Source of the DNA: Peptostreptococcaceae bacterium oral taxon 113 str. W5053
GTDB taxonomy: Bacteria > Bacillota > Clostridia > Tissierellales > Peptoniphilaceae
Direction: 5' to 3'
DNA length: 64,000 bases
Assembly: GCA_000467935.1 (NCBI GenBank)
Contig: KI259856.1
Coordinates: forward strand, 1-64,000
A program made the translations under genes and the position numbers. Under the pieces are notes generated by a model that saw only the letters and a list, made by a program, of their open reading frames with translations, was not told where the DNA came from and did no database searches. Every line of letters starts with the position of its first letter. The stretch's first letter is position 1. Of this stretch, positions 51,171-59,076 are shown piece after piece.

Positions 51171-53111
51171 TTACTTACGATCTGCAGGAAAATCTGCTTG
51201 GATGAAGTTGTGTTTTTCTTCTTGGCAATCCGGGCAAGTCCAATCATCCGGTAATTTTTCAAAAGTGGTTCCCGGAGCAATTTCAGCTTCCATATCGCCC
51301 AAATCCGGAACATATTCATATCCGCAGCCCGGGCATACATATACACCGTAGTTGGGAGCTAATTTTCTGGGTTTGGAGCGTCTGACTTTTTTCATCGGAG
51401 GAGCCGGTTTCTTTTCTCCTGTACCCAATGCTTTTGCCAACAGAGGCATAATTTCATTCATATCTCCAACAATGCCGTAGTCACAATTTTTGAAGATGGG
51501 TGCCGCCGCATTCTTATTGATGGCAACAATGGTCGAAGCATCTTTGATGCCCTTTAAATGTTGATTTGCACCGGAAATTCCACAAGCGATATATAAATTC
51601 CCTTTAAATTTTTGTCCGGACATGCCTACATAGCGTTCCAAGGGAAGAAGCTTCATGGTTTCTGCAACCGGTCTGGAGGAACCCAGTGCGGCACCTGCCG
51701 CCTTCGCCAATCTTTTCGCCGATTCCAAATTTTCTTTACCGCCAATTCCTTTTCCGATGGCAACCACTCTTTCGGCATCCACAATAGGCGTATCGATATC
51801 AATTCCTACGGAAAAATCATAACCGTCTTTCTTTAGGTTCTTGACTAAAATCTCTACCGATTCTTCCAAAGTATCCCCTTTGATCATCTCTCTTTTTCTG
51901 TCCCCTGTAATGGGTCCTTTCCCCTTTGCAACGGCAGCAAAAGAAGCTCCTGCGCCTGCCGCTTTGGGTATTTTCCCGATAATATTTGCAGCGATAACCA
52001 CTCTTTGAATTTCATTCGTTCCCTCATAGATGGTGGTTATTTTGGCATCACGATACATCCGTTCAACATCCATGCCTTTTAAATAGCCGTTGCCGCCATG
52101 AATTTGCAATGCATCGTTGCAAACTTCCAAAGCGATATCGGAAGCATACATTTTTGCCATTGCGGACTCCATTCCATAAGGAGCGTGATTTTCTTTCAAA
52201 TCCGCTGCGGAATAAATCAATAATCTTGCTGCACGAAGCTTTGTTGCCATATCCGCTAATTTGAAAGCAATGCTTTGCTGTTGAGCAAGGGGTTTTCCAA
52301 ATTGAATACGTTCTTTGGAATAAGCCAATGCCGCTTCATAAGCACCTTGTGCAATTCCTAAAGCTTGTGCGGCAATACCGATACGACCGCCGTCCAAGGT
52401 TGCCATTGCAATGCGAAAACCTTGACCTTCTTTGCCTAACAAGTTTTCTTTCGGCACTTTTACATTGTTGAAAATAAGCTCCGCTGTGGAAGAAGAGCGA
52501 ATCCCCAATTTATCATAATGATCTCCAAATTCAAATCCTTCCCAACCTTTTTCAACGATAAATGCACTGATTCCCTTTGTGCCGATACCCGGAGTGGTTA
52601 CGGCAAAAACAACATAGGTATCCGCTACCGGCGCATTCGTGATGAAAATCTTATTTCCGTTTAAAATATAATAATCGCCATCCAATTCCGCTGTGGTTTG
52701 CGTTCCCCCCGCATCCGAACCCGCTTCCGCTTCCGTTAAACCGAAAGCACCTATCTTTTCCCCTTTCGCCAAAGGTGTCAAATATTTTTTCTTCTGTGCT
52801 TCTGTTCCGAATGCAAAAATCGGCCAAGAGCCTAAAGAGACATGTGCCGAAAGAATAACACCCGTACCGCCATCCACTCTGGAAAGTTCTTCCACTGCAA
52901 TGGCATAACTGATGACATCCAAACCCGCTCCGCCATATTCTTTTGGATAAGGAATCCCCATCAAACCCATTTTACCGAATTCTGCAATTTGTTCATGAGG
53001 AAACTCATTCTTTTGATCCAATTGGAATGCAATGGGCTTTATTTCGGTTTCAACCCACTCTCTTACCTTCTTACGCAAAGCTTCATGCTCCGGTGTTGTT
53101 GCATAAAACAT
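51171..53111 (-). CDS. Acyl-CoA dehydrogenase/EtfA/rubredoxin fusion
   Basis: A 646-residue three-domain protein. Residues 1-383 form an acyl-CoA dehydrogenase with the FAD-binding blocks and the catalytic base Glu363 in TTIYEGTNEIQR. Residues about 400-563 match the C-terminal FAD domain of electron transfer flavoprotein alpha: SSRPVAET (478-485), YIACGISGANQHLKG and VAINKNAAAPIF. Residues 588-635 are a rubredoxin with Cys593, 596, 626 and 629. So an acyl-CoA enzyme, an Etf FAD domain and an iron electron carrier are in one chain. No etfB is in the window. The flavodiiron gene lies 15 bp downstream. Confidence 0.92.
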   Translation of the reverse strand: MFYATTPEHEALRKKVREWVETEIKPIAFQLDQKNEFPHEQIAEFGKMGLMGIPYPKEYGGAGLDVISYAIAVEELSRVDGGTGVILSAHVSLGSWPIFAFGTEAQKKKYLTPLAKGEKIGAFGLTEAEAGSDAGGTQTTAELDGDYYILNGNKIFITNAPVADTYVVFAVTTPGIGTKGISAFIVEKGWEGFEFGDHYDKLGIRSSSTAELIFNNVKVPKENLLGKEGQGFRIAMATLDGGRIGIAAQALGIAQGAYEAALAYSKERIQFGKPLAQQQSIAFKLADMATKLRAARLLIYSAADLKENHAPYGMESAMAKMYASDIALEVCNDALQIHGGNGYLKGMDVERMYRDAKITTIYEGTNEIQRVVIAANIIGKIPKAAGAGASFAAVAKGKGPITGDRKREMIKGDTLEESVEILVKNLKKDGYDFSVGIDIDTPIVDAERVVAIGKGIGGKENLESAKRLAKAAGAALGSSRPVAETMKLLPLERYVGMSGQKFKGNLYIACGISGANQHLKGIKDASTIVAINKNAAAPIFKNCDYGIVGDMNEIMPLLAKALGTGEKKPAPPMKKVRRSKPRKLAPNYGVYVCPGCGYEYVPDLGDMEAEIAPGTTFEKLPDDWTCPDCQEEKHNFIQADFPADRK

Positions 53112-53187
53112 TCAAATACCTCCTTCACCTCAATTGTTTTTTACCTGACGTCAATTCACGTCTTATCCCCTACTGCAAAAGTATTAA

Positions 53188-53230
53188 ATTATACTTACTT
53201 TGTATAAAACAATACTACCACTTTGGTAGT
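53188..53230 (-). promoter_or_regulatory. Promoter with palindromic operator
   Basis: A TATAAT -10 lies on the minus strand at 53193-53188. At the -35 position stands a perfect inverted repeat ACTACCA-CTT-TGGTAGT (53214-53230), with CAATAC-like flanks on both sides. A dimeric repressor (for example TetR or similar) bound there would block the promoter of the fusion and the flavodiiron gene. No such regulator lies next to it. Confidence 0.55.
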
Positions 53231-53507
53231 GTATTGTCAAAAAAAATAATATTTATTGCTTAAAATTCTATCTTTCAAATGAATCACTTCATGTATACCC
53301 AACAAATGCCTATTTATTATCCGAATACATTTTTTATTTTTATTTTTTTATCTGAGGGAAGAGCATGTCTCTATCTCTATTCGGTTTCGATTCTACGGCA
53401 TATCTCTTGACGTATTTTTTTGTCGTATGGAAAAATGATATGTAAAACAATAGATGAATGAGCCGTTCTCTCCTTGGGTCACTCAAAATTTATGACTTTA
53501 GATGCCC

Positions 53508-53551
53508 AAAAGGGAAAGTGCCGGAACGAAAAATCCGGCACTTTCCCTTTT
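53508..53551 (-). terminator. Terminator of the sigma/anti-sigma operon
   Basis: A 17-bp perfect inverted repeat (53508-53524 and 53535-53551) with a 10-base loop and four terminal T on the minus strand. It lies about 30 bp after the anti-sigma gene stop. Confidence 0.88.
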
Positions 53552-53582
53552 GAATCGAGTTCAATTTTACAACAACATCTTT

Positions 53583-54989
53583 TTAATTGAATCGGACGGA
53601 AATTTTAGCGCCTTTTACTGCGGGGACAGTAATCATGTTATAATATTTCAAGGCTCTGACCTGTTCGGAGGCACCTCTATAAAATTCCTCATCTTGACAT
53701 TCCACCAAAATTTTATAAACCGGTTGATAGGTCTCTTCGTATTGATTTTCCGAGTACACCAAATCTATCCGATAAATCAAATCTTTTGTAATGGGATACT
53801 TTAATTTTTGATCATACATCCACACATACTCCCCTTGGATGGCCTTCTCTACAGCTTCTTCACGGGAAATAATCGGATAGTAAGCCAATACATCCAGTCC
53901 TCGACTGAACTTTCGCATCAAAACTTCCGCCATGTCTTCTTCCTGGTTTATCCATGAAGCAACGAAAATATTCAGTTGATAAGCGTTCAAATAATAATTT
54001 ATAAAGGCTTCTTCCAAGGTTTTGCCCTGCTCATAAGCTTTCAGTCCCATCATTTTTTCTCGCTCATTTTCACCCTCAACATGAGAGTAAATATTGTAAA
54101 GAAACTTAGGATTCTCCATCGGGTCTAAAAATACGCAACTGTCCAACTCTTCTTTCAAACTTCCTTTTATTTTTTCCAAATCCGCTGTAACGTCCCATTT
54201 ACCTATGCCCGGAAAAGCTTTTGCCTTATTTATTCTGACTTCGGAATCTCCCACCTGAATATTGACGCCTGCCCAAATAAATCGTTGAGGAAATCCGAAC
54301 CAACAGGATTTTCCAACTGCTTGAATGCTTTCTTCGTAGACTTTAGGATTGACGTTCATTTTTTCCGCAATCTCCTGCGCCCGCTTTCTAAATTCCGGTA
54401 GATATTCAATGATCTTCTCATCCCGTTCCTCCTGAGTCTTTTGACTTACGGGCATAAATCCGTAATCCGGATTTTTAAACACCGGCAGAACTTTAAAGTC
54501 TTCTCCTTTTCCCCAAGGTTGTGCATCCCTTTGCTCAAACTCTTTTCTCATACGCTCATCATCTTCCCGAAAACCCGGACCATATCCCATACTGCCTTGC
54601 GCATTTTCATGCAATACATAATCCAGTGCCGGCGCATTGGGTGTCGCTTTATAATTTGCCAAGGGCAGCGTCTTGGCCATCTCCTGTTCCACAGACGGTT
54701 TCTTCGGTTTTTCCGAATCCGGTTCGGATTTTTGATTCACTTTTGGATTTTCGCTAATCACCGGGGAGGTGTTTTTGCTTTTTGCCAATTGAATCCAAAG
54801 AGGTTTTCCTGCAAAATAAGCCAGGCTCACGCCAAGAAGAAGTACAAAAGCGGCAGCAAGGGAACGGAATCCTTTTGTATTCTTTTTTTTCATCTCCATC
54901 ACCTCCGGTGTACTTAAAATCTCCTCCAGAATTTCTTTTTTTCTTTTCTCATCGGGACGAATCTCATTCCATAATTCAAAATGTTTCAT
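53583..54989 (-). CDS. Putative anti-sigma factor, membrane-anchored
   Basis: A 468-residue protein. A short N-terminal cytoplasmic part (about 1-40, MKHFELWNEIRPDEKRKKEI) would bind the sigma factor, one helix (about 42-62) crosses the membrane, and a long outer domain follows. The outer part begins with a charged linker. Its end has two similar strands (YPIISREEAVEKAIQGEYVW and KDLIYRIDLVYSENQY), reminiscent of PepSY/YycI folds. I do not recognise a named domain. It overlaps the sigma factor gene by 14 bp, which is the usual layout of a sigma/anti-sigma pair. Confidence 0.65.
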   Translation of the reverse strand: MKHFELWNEIRPDEKRKKEILEEILSTPEVMEMKKKNTKGFRSLAAAFVLLLGVSLAYFAGKPLWIQLAKSKNTSPVISENPKVNQKSEPDSEKPKKPSVEQEMAKTLPLANYKATPNAPALDYVLHENAQGSMGYGPGFREDDERMRKEFEQRDAQPWGKGEDFKVLPVFKNPDYGFMPVSQKTQEERDEKIIEYLPEFRKRAQEIAEKMNVNPKVYEESIQAVGKSCWFGFPQRFIWAGVNIQVGDSEVRINKAKAFPGIGKWDVTADLEKIKGSLKEELDSCVFLDPMENPKFLYNIYSHVEGENEREKMMGLKAYEQGKTLEEAFINYYLNAYQLNIFVASWINQEEDMAEVLMRKFSRGLDVLAYYPIISREEAVEKAIQGEYVWMYDQKLKYPITKDLIYRIDLVYSENQYEETYQPVYKILVECQDEEFYRGASEQVRALKYYNMITVPAVKGAKISVRFN

Positions 54990-55458
54990 CTTGACCTCCC
55001 AACTCCAAACGAAGTGTTTTTCTGCCTCGTTGCAAATGTGTTTTTATCGTATTCTCATTCATATCCATCATTTTTGCAATCTCTTTAATCTTATAACCTT
55101 CAAAATAATAAAAATATAATGCCGTTCTTTCTTCCTCTCGAAGCGCCATCATGCTTTCCCAAAAATACATTTTATACACATCGGATTGGACCGCCCCGTC
55201 AAATTCCTCTGAAAAATTTTCCACCTCTCTATGGTCAAAACGCCGTAAAATATTTTTAGCTTGATTACAGGCAACGGTAATCAACCAGGCTTCCATATGC
55301 TGCATTGTTTGAAATTTTTCTTCCCGCTTCCAAAGTTTCAAAAAGGTTTCCTGAGCCACCTCTTCGGCTTCATGCGGATTGCGCAGCCAAGCATATCCGG
55401 CGCGATAAACCCGATCGTAATAAGTCTGATAATGTTCAATAAAAATTTTTTCATTCAT
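54976..55458 (-). CDS. RNA polymerase sigma factor, ECF (sigma-70) family
   Basis: A 160-residue sigma factor with only regions 2 and 4. Region 2: YDRVYRAGYAWLRNPHEAEEVAQET...AWLITVACNQAKNILRR. Region 4: LREEERTALYFYYFEGYKIKEIAKMMDMNENTIKTHLQRGRKTLR. An in-frame start at 55476 is less likely than ATG 55458. It likely transcribes its own operon from an ECF-type promoter upstream. It is followed by the putative anti-sigma factor. Confidence 0.9.
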   Translation of the reverse strand: MNEKIFIEHYQTYYDRVYRAGYAWLRNPHEAEEVAQETFLKLWKREEKFQTMQHMEAWLITVACNQAKNILRRFDHREVENFSEEFDGAVQSDVYKMYFWESMMALREEERTALYFYYFEGYKIKEIAKMMDMNENTIKTHLQRGRKTLRLELGGQDETF

Positions 55459-55542
55459 TCTTCTTCCCTCTCTCAAGGCTATCTCTATTTTAAAATTTTT
55501 CTACTTCAAAAAACTTTTATCTTACCCGCTGTGTAATGGATA

Positions 55543-55567
55543 CCCGTAAAGCCCCTAAAAAGTTTCA
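55543..55567 (-). promoter_or_regulatory. ECF-type promoter of the sigma factor gene
   Basis: On the minus strand TGAAAC (55567-55562) is followed after 15 bp by CGGGTA (from 55546). This is close to the TGAAAC-N16-CGT consensus of Bacillus ECF sigma factors such as SigW and SigM. It stands about 75 bp upstream of the sigma gene, right after the terminator of the lipoprotein gene. It suggests autoregulation. Confidence 0.55.
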
Positions 55568-55590
55568 ACCTTTATATTTTTCAAAATAAA

Positions 55591-55609
55591 AAAGGGCTTT
55601 ATGCCCTTT
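55591..55609 (-). terminator. Terminator of the lipoprotein gene
   Basis: AAAGGGC/GCCCTTT stem with a five-base loop, followed on the minus strand by T-rich sequence. It lies just after the lipoprotein stop. Confidence 0.82.
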
Positions 55610-55613
55610 CTCC

Positions 55614-56180
55614 TTATAGTGTTGATAAATTTCCGGAAATAACTTCTTGCACATCCATATTGGTAATGTCCAATTTCCAAGTCTTTTCCGATTTAATAAC
55701 ATTGATATTGAAAGATTTTTCCGTTCTTTGTAAATCTTTGACGCTTTCAATTTTGGCATTTAGACGATTCATGGCTTCTTTCGTAACCTCTTCTTCGTTC
55801 ATATTACGAATTTTTTCGTCATTTTTTACATCATTTCGAAGATTTTGCATCACTTCTTCAAAAATCGGCTTTAAATTATAATAAGAGACTTTTACATTGA
55901 CTGTCGCACTTTCATTTCTTTGATCCACACCGACCACTTCATATTCAAAATCTCTCATCTTGTCTAAAAACTTTCCACCTAAGGATTCATATTCCTCACG
56001 AACACGAGCCGCATCAAAATCGGAACCGGAAACCAATTCCGCTGCTTCCTCATATTTTCCAACACGCATATTCTTAAAGAATAATAGTGTTGCATCTTTT
56101 GGATTTCTTGCTCCACCGCAAGCAACTAAAAACAAAACCGTCAATACTAAAAGTGCAGTCAATCCGCTTCTCTTTTTCAT
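55614..56180 (-). CDS. Lipoprotein with DUF4878-like fold
   Basis: A 188-residue secreted lipoprotein. The signal peptide ends in a lipobox (LFLVACGG), so Cys21 would be lipidated. The rest (PKDATLLFFKNMRVGKYEEAAELV, then a strand EYEVVGVDQRNESATVNVKVSYY) resembles the NTF2-like DUF4878/DUF5105 group of surface lipoproteins with unknown role. GGGAGG precedes ATG 56180. It lies upstream of the sigma gene on the same strand but is separated by a terminator. Confidence 0.75.
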   Translation of the reverse strand: MKKRSGLTALLVLTVLFLVACGGARNPKDATLLFFKNMRVGKYEEAAELVSGSDFDAARVREEYESLGGKFLDKMRDFEYEVVGVDQRNESATVNVKVSYYNLKPIFEEVMQNLRNDVKNDEKIRNMNEEEVTKEAMNRLNAKIESVKDLQRTEKSFNINVIKSEKTWKLDITNMDVQEVISGNLSTL

Positions 56181-56334
56181 ATTCCAAAACCTCCCTTATT
56201 CTCGTTTCATTATAACAGTGAAGTAACATCTTGTATAGTTGACTTTTATCTCTTCCCGTATACAAAAGATAAACCGATTTTTTTCCACCCTCTTTTCTTA
56301 CCTCCCATTGAAAAAAGAAAAGTACAAAAGTATA

Positions 56335-57696
56335 ATGAAGAAGAATAAATTTTATGCGAAAGGATTGGAAAGATTTATTATGGAAGCTTATTCTTTTCCG
56401 GTTAATTTTTTCGCCACATTAATTGCATGGTTGACACCGATTATCTTTTTTCCCGTCTTGGGAAGAAACGACTCGTTTACCTGCAAAGTCCTCTTTATGG
56501 GAATCTTGTCCATCATCTTCTTCTATCTTATTTTAGACAAAAAAATCCCATTGGAGCGCATCGGTTGGAAGAAAAAAGAAAGCTTGGCAATAAAATTTTA
56601 TACATTGTTTATCGTCGTCTCCACCGTATTCGCTTTGGATCCGGTGATGGCTTTTGTCGGATATACAGGACGACTGGACGGACTGCTTACTTTTTTCTTT
56701 TACTTTGCCATCTTTTTCATGGGCCACGGTTGCCGCAATCTAAAAGACTCTTTTTTTCAAGGTATTGCTTTAAGCTCTCTGATTGTGGCATCTTTTACAA
56801 TCTCGGAAGCTTTAGGGTATCGCCCCTATACCAATGCTGTATACCGAGAAATTCGCTTTTTGCAACCGGTAAGTTCCATGGGAAATCGGAACTTCTTGGG
56901 AACCTATTTAGCTACCACCCTACCTTTTCACTTTTACCTGGCTTTTGAGCGAAAAAAACCTTTCTTCTATATTAGCTTTTTTACCGTTGCCGGAGCTTTG
57001 GCTATTGCACAGGCTCGAGGTCCTTGGTTAGGTGCTGCGGCAGGTTTTTTGCTTTACGCAATTTTGCTGATTCGTTCCGGACGACTGAAGGGAAAAAAGC
57101 TTTGGATTATCCCCCTTTTATGCCTTGTCCTAATTTTCGCACTAATCCTATTGCATTATTTTGTCGATTTACCCTTTATCACCCGATTTCTATCAATCTT
57201 CCGGGACATGAAAGCTTTCTTAATCCATGGCTTTGATGCCACTAAAGCCGGCTCACACCGAGTCTTTGTTTGGAAAAAGGCTTTAGGGATTGTCAAACAC
57301 TATCCTATTTTCGGTGTAGGTCCGGAGAATATGCAAAACGCCATGGAAAACTTGTTTCATGATGATGTGGTCAGAGAATTGGGTCGCTATCTAAACTATG
57401 ACAAAGCACACAACGAGTACTTGAATATCGCCGTCTCTTCCGGCATTCCCGCCTTGCTAAGCTATTTACTGTTTGTGGGTTTATGTCTCTACCGAGGACT
57501 TGGAAAAATTCATAATCCGGCTTATCTGGTTCTCTTTATTTCTCTTTTCATCTATTTGGTACAAGCTTTTTTCAATATCAGTGTTCCCAATACGGCGTAT
57601 CTCTTATGGCTCTTTTTGGGAATATTCTCCGGAGAGAAAGGATTGGCAACAGAGAATGGTTATAATCAAAGAAAAGAATCTCCCAATTTGAACTGA
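56335..57696 (+). CDS. O-antigen ligase family membrane protein
   Basis: A protein of about 453 residues with ten or more helices and a Wzy/WaaL-type core. The large loop holds GTYLATTLPFHFYLAF-like and GVGPENMQNA segments with conserved histidine and acidic residues (YDKAHNEYLNIAV). In Gram-positives such proteins are thought to polymerise or ligate surface glycans. There are no glycan genes nearby. No good ribosome binding site precedes any start: ATG 56335 is my choice, ATG 56380 has a weak GGAAAG, and 56239 is possible. Confidence 0.8.
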   Translation: MKKNKFYAKGLERFIMEAYSFPVNFFATLIAWLTPIIFFPVLGRNDSFTCKVLFMGILSIIFFYLILDKKIPLERIGWKKKESLAIKFYTLFIVVSTVFALDPVMAFVGYTGRLDGLLTFFFYFAIFFMGHGCRNLKDSFFQGIALSSLIVASFTISEALGYRPYTNAVYREIRFLQPVSSMGNRNFLGTYLATTLPFHFYLAFERKKPFFYISFFTVAGALAIAQARGPWLGAAAGFLLYAILLIRSGRLKGKKLWIIPLLCLVLIFALILLHYFVDLPFITRFLSIFRDMKAFLIHGFDATKAGSHRVFVWKKALGIVKHYPIFGVGPENMQNAMENLFHDDVVRELGRYLNYDKAHNEYLNIAVSSGIPALLSYLLFVGLCLYRGLGKIHNPAYLVLFISLFIYLVQAFFNISVPNTAYLLWLFLGIFSGEKGLATENGYNQRKESPNLN

Positions 57697-57756
57697 ACCT
57701 GTCCGGTCAGCTTTTCCATCTGCCCTTTCAGTTCAGTTCCACGAAGAGATTCTTTT
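57672..57756. terminator. Nested bidirectional terminator
   Basis: Outer arms AAAAGAATCTC (57672-57682) and GAGATTCTTTT (57746-57756) with an inner GAACTGAAC/GTTCAGTTC stem (57690-57698 and 57731-57739). The left arm lies within the end of the O-antigen ligase gene. It serves both that gene and murT on the other strand. Confidence 0.8.
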
Positions 57757-59021
57757 TATTTTAACAATTCTTTTGTTTTAGCCAACATGGTATAGTTGGA
57801 TAGAAAATAGGACTTGAGCCCTGTTTCTTTCATTTGTAAAATCACACTCTCCCCTTCTCCCTTTTTTAAAGGCACCGAGGGGAGCTTTTCTTTAATCACT
57901 TTGGCTAACGCATCGGCCGCCTCGCCACAGATATAGATTCCTTTTATAGGGGTTGCCTCCAAAATTTCAAAAGCAATCTCCTTAAACCATTCTGTGTCCA
58001 AACCGTCTGCATAACGATTGTTCACAGCAAAGTATAATTGATAGGCTTCTTTTTCTTTTTGAATCAAATCCAAAGTTAAATTTGCACCTGCCGGATTTTT
58101 CACCAAATTTAAAAAGCCTTCTTTCCCGTTAAAGAGCATTTTTTCTTTTCGACCCTTCCCGACCACAACTTCTCTTAACACTTTCTTCAGTCGTTCCGGT
58201 CTTAAACCGGCGTCCAAAGCATAGGACAAAGCCGCCAAACTGTTGTAAATCATATATAAAGGCGAATCCGGCGCTTCATAAGCCTCTTGTCTCAGTAGGA
58301 AAGAAGCACCTTGAATCTCTTCTGCCTTATACTCTAAAAGAGGATATTTAAAACCGCAAGCACAATGAAAAGTTCCTAAGTGATCGTAAAGGTGACCGGA
58401 ATATTCCAAAACTTCTCCACACTTCGGACAGTTTGCCGATTTATAAGTTCCCGCTTCCGCGTCCAATAAACCATAATACACCTTTTTATTCGGAACCAGT
58501 TCTCCAAAATACACCGATATGGGGTCATTCCCGTTTAAATAAAGCACAGTGTTCTCCGGCAACGAAGACGCCATTTTTTCTGCCAACTGTTTTGCACTTC
58601 CAAAACGATCCAATTGATCTTCAAATAAATTGGTGAGAATTAATACTTGAGGCACAACCTCTTTGCTAATCGTTCCAAGAAATCCTTCATCGACTTCCAA
58701 AACACAGACATCACCTTGCACCACAAAGGCCATCGTCGCTTTTTTAATCAGACTGGTGGCAATTCCCTGAACAATATTGGCACCGTCTTCATTCGTCACG
58801 ACACTTAGCCCCGCATCTTTATAAAACTCACTGATATATTTGGTAACACTGGTCTTCCCATTGGTTCCCGTCACCATAATTATCTTGGGGGGCAAATGAA
58901 ACGCACTCAAAAAATCCGGAGCGATCTTTCTTGCCGCATATCCGGGAAGGCTGGACCCTCTTCCCAGTAACTTTCCTAAAAATGCCAAACATTTTCCGAT
59001 AAACAAAGCCAAACTATTCAT
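57756..59021 (-). CDS. murT: Lipid II isoglutaminyl synthase subunit MurT
   Basis: A Mur ligase-type ATPase, 421 residues, that amidates the D-glutamate of lipid II together with the glutaminase GatD. The ATP site is VTGTNGKTSVTKY. A Cys4 zinc ribbon (CPKCGEV...FHCACGF) is inserted in the middle domain, typical of MurT. The C-terminal DUF1727 region follows. ATG 59021 has AAAGGAGG, while a start at 59069 has none. murT normally shares an operon with gatD, but no gatD is adjacent here. Confidence 0.88.
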   Translation of the reverse strand: MNSLALFIGKCLAFLGKLLGRGSSLPGYAARKIAPDFLSAFHLPPKIIMVTGTNGKTSVTKYISEFYKDAGLSVVTNEDGANIVQGIATSLIKKATMAFVVQGDVCVLEVDEGFLGTISKEVVPQVLILTNLFEDQLDRFGSAKQLAEKMASSLPENTVLYLNGNDPISVYFGELVPNKKVYYGLLDAEAGTYKSANCPKCGEVLEYSGHLYDHLGTFHCACGFKYPLLEYKAEEIQGASFLLRQEAYEAPDSPLYMIYNSLAALSYALDAGLRPERLKKVLREVVVGKGRKEKMLFNGKEGFLNLVKNPAGANLTLDLIQKEKEAYQLYFAVNNRYADGLDTEWFKEIAFEILEATPIKGIYICGEAADALAKVIKEKLPSVPLKKGEGESVILQMKETGLKSYFLSNYTMLAKTKELLK

Positions 59022-59076
59022 AGGCTCCTCCTTTGATTCCCCCATTATATCACTTTTCTTTCCTTTCAAACAAAAT

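Larger units (their letters stand above)
53112..53582. other. Intergenic region with promoter and terminator
   Basis: About 470 bp between the fusion gene and the putative anti-sigma gene. It holds the promoter/operator of the fusion (53188-53230) and a terminator (53508-53551). The middle (53240-53500) is AT-rich with no gene that I can support. Confidence 0.5.
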
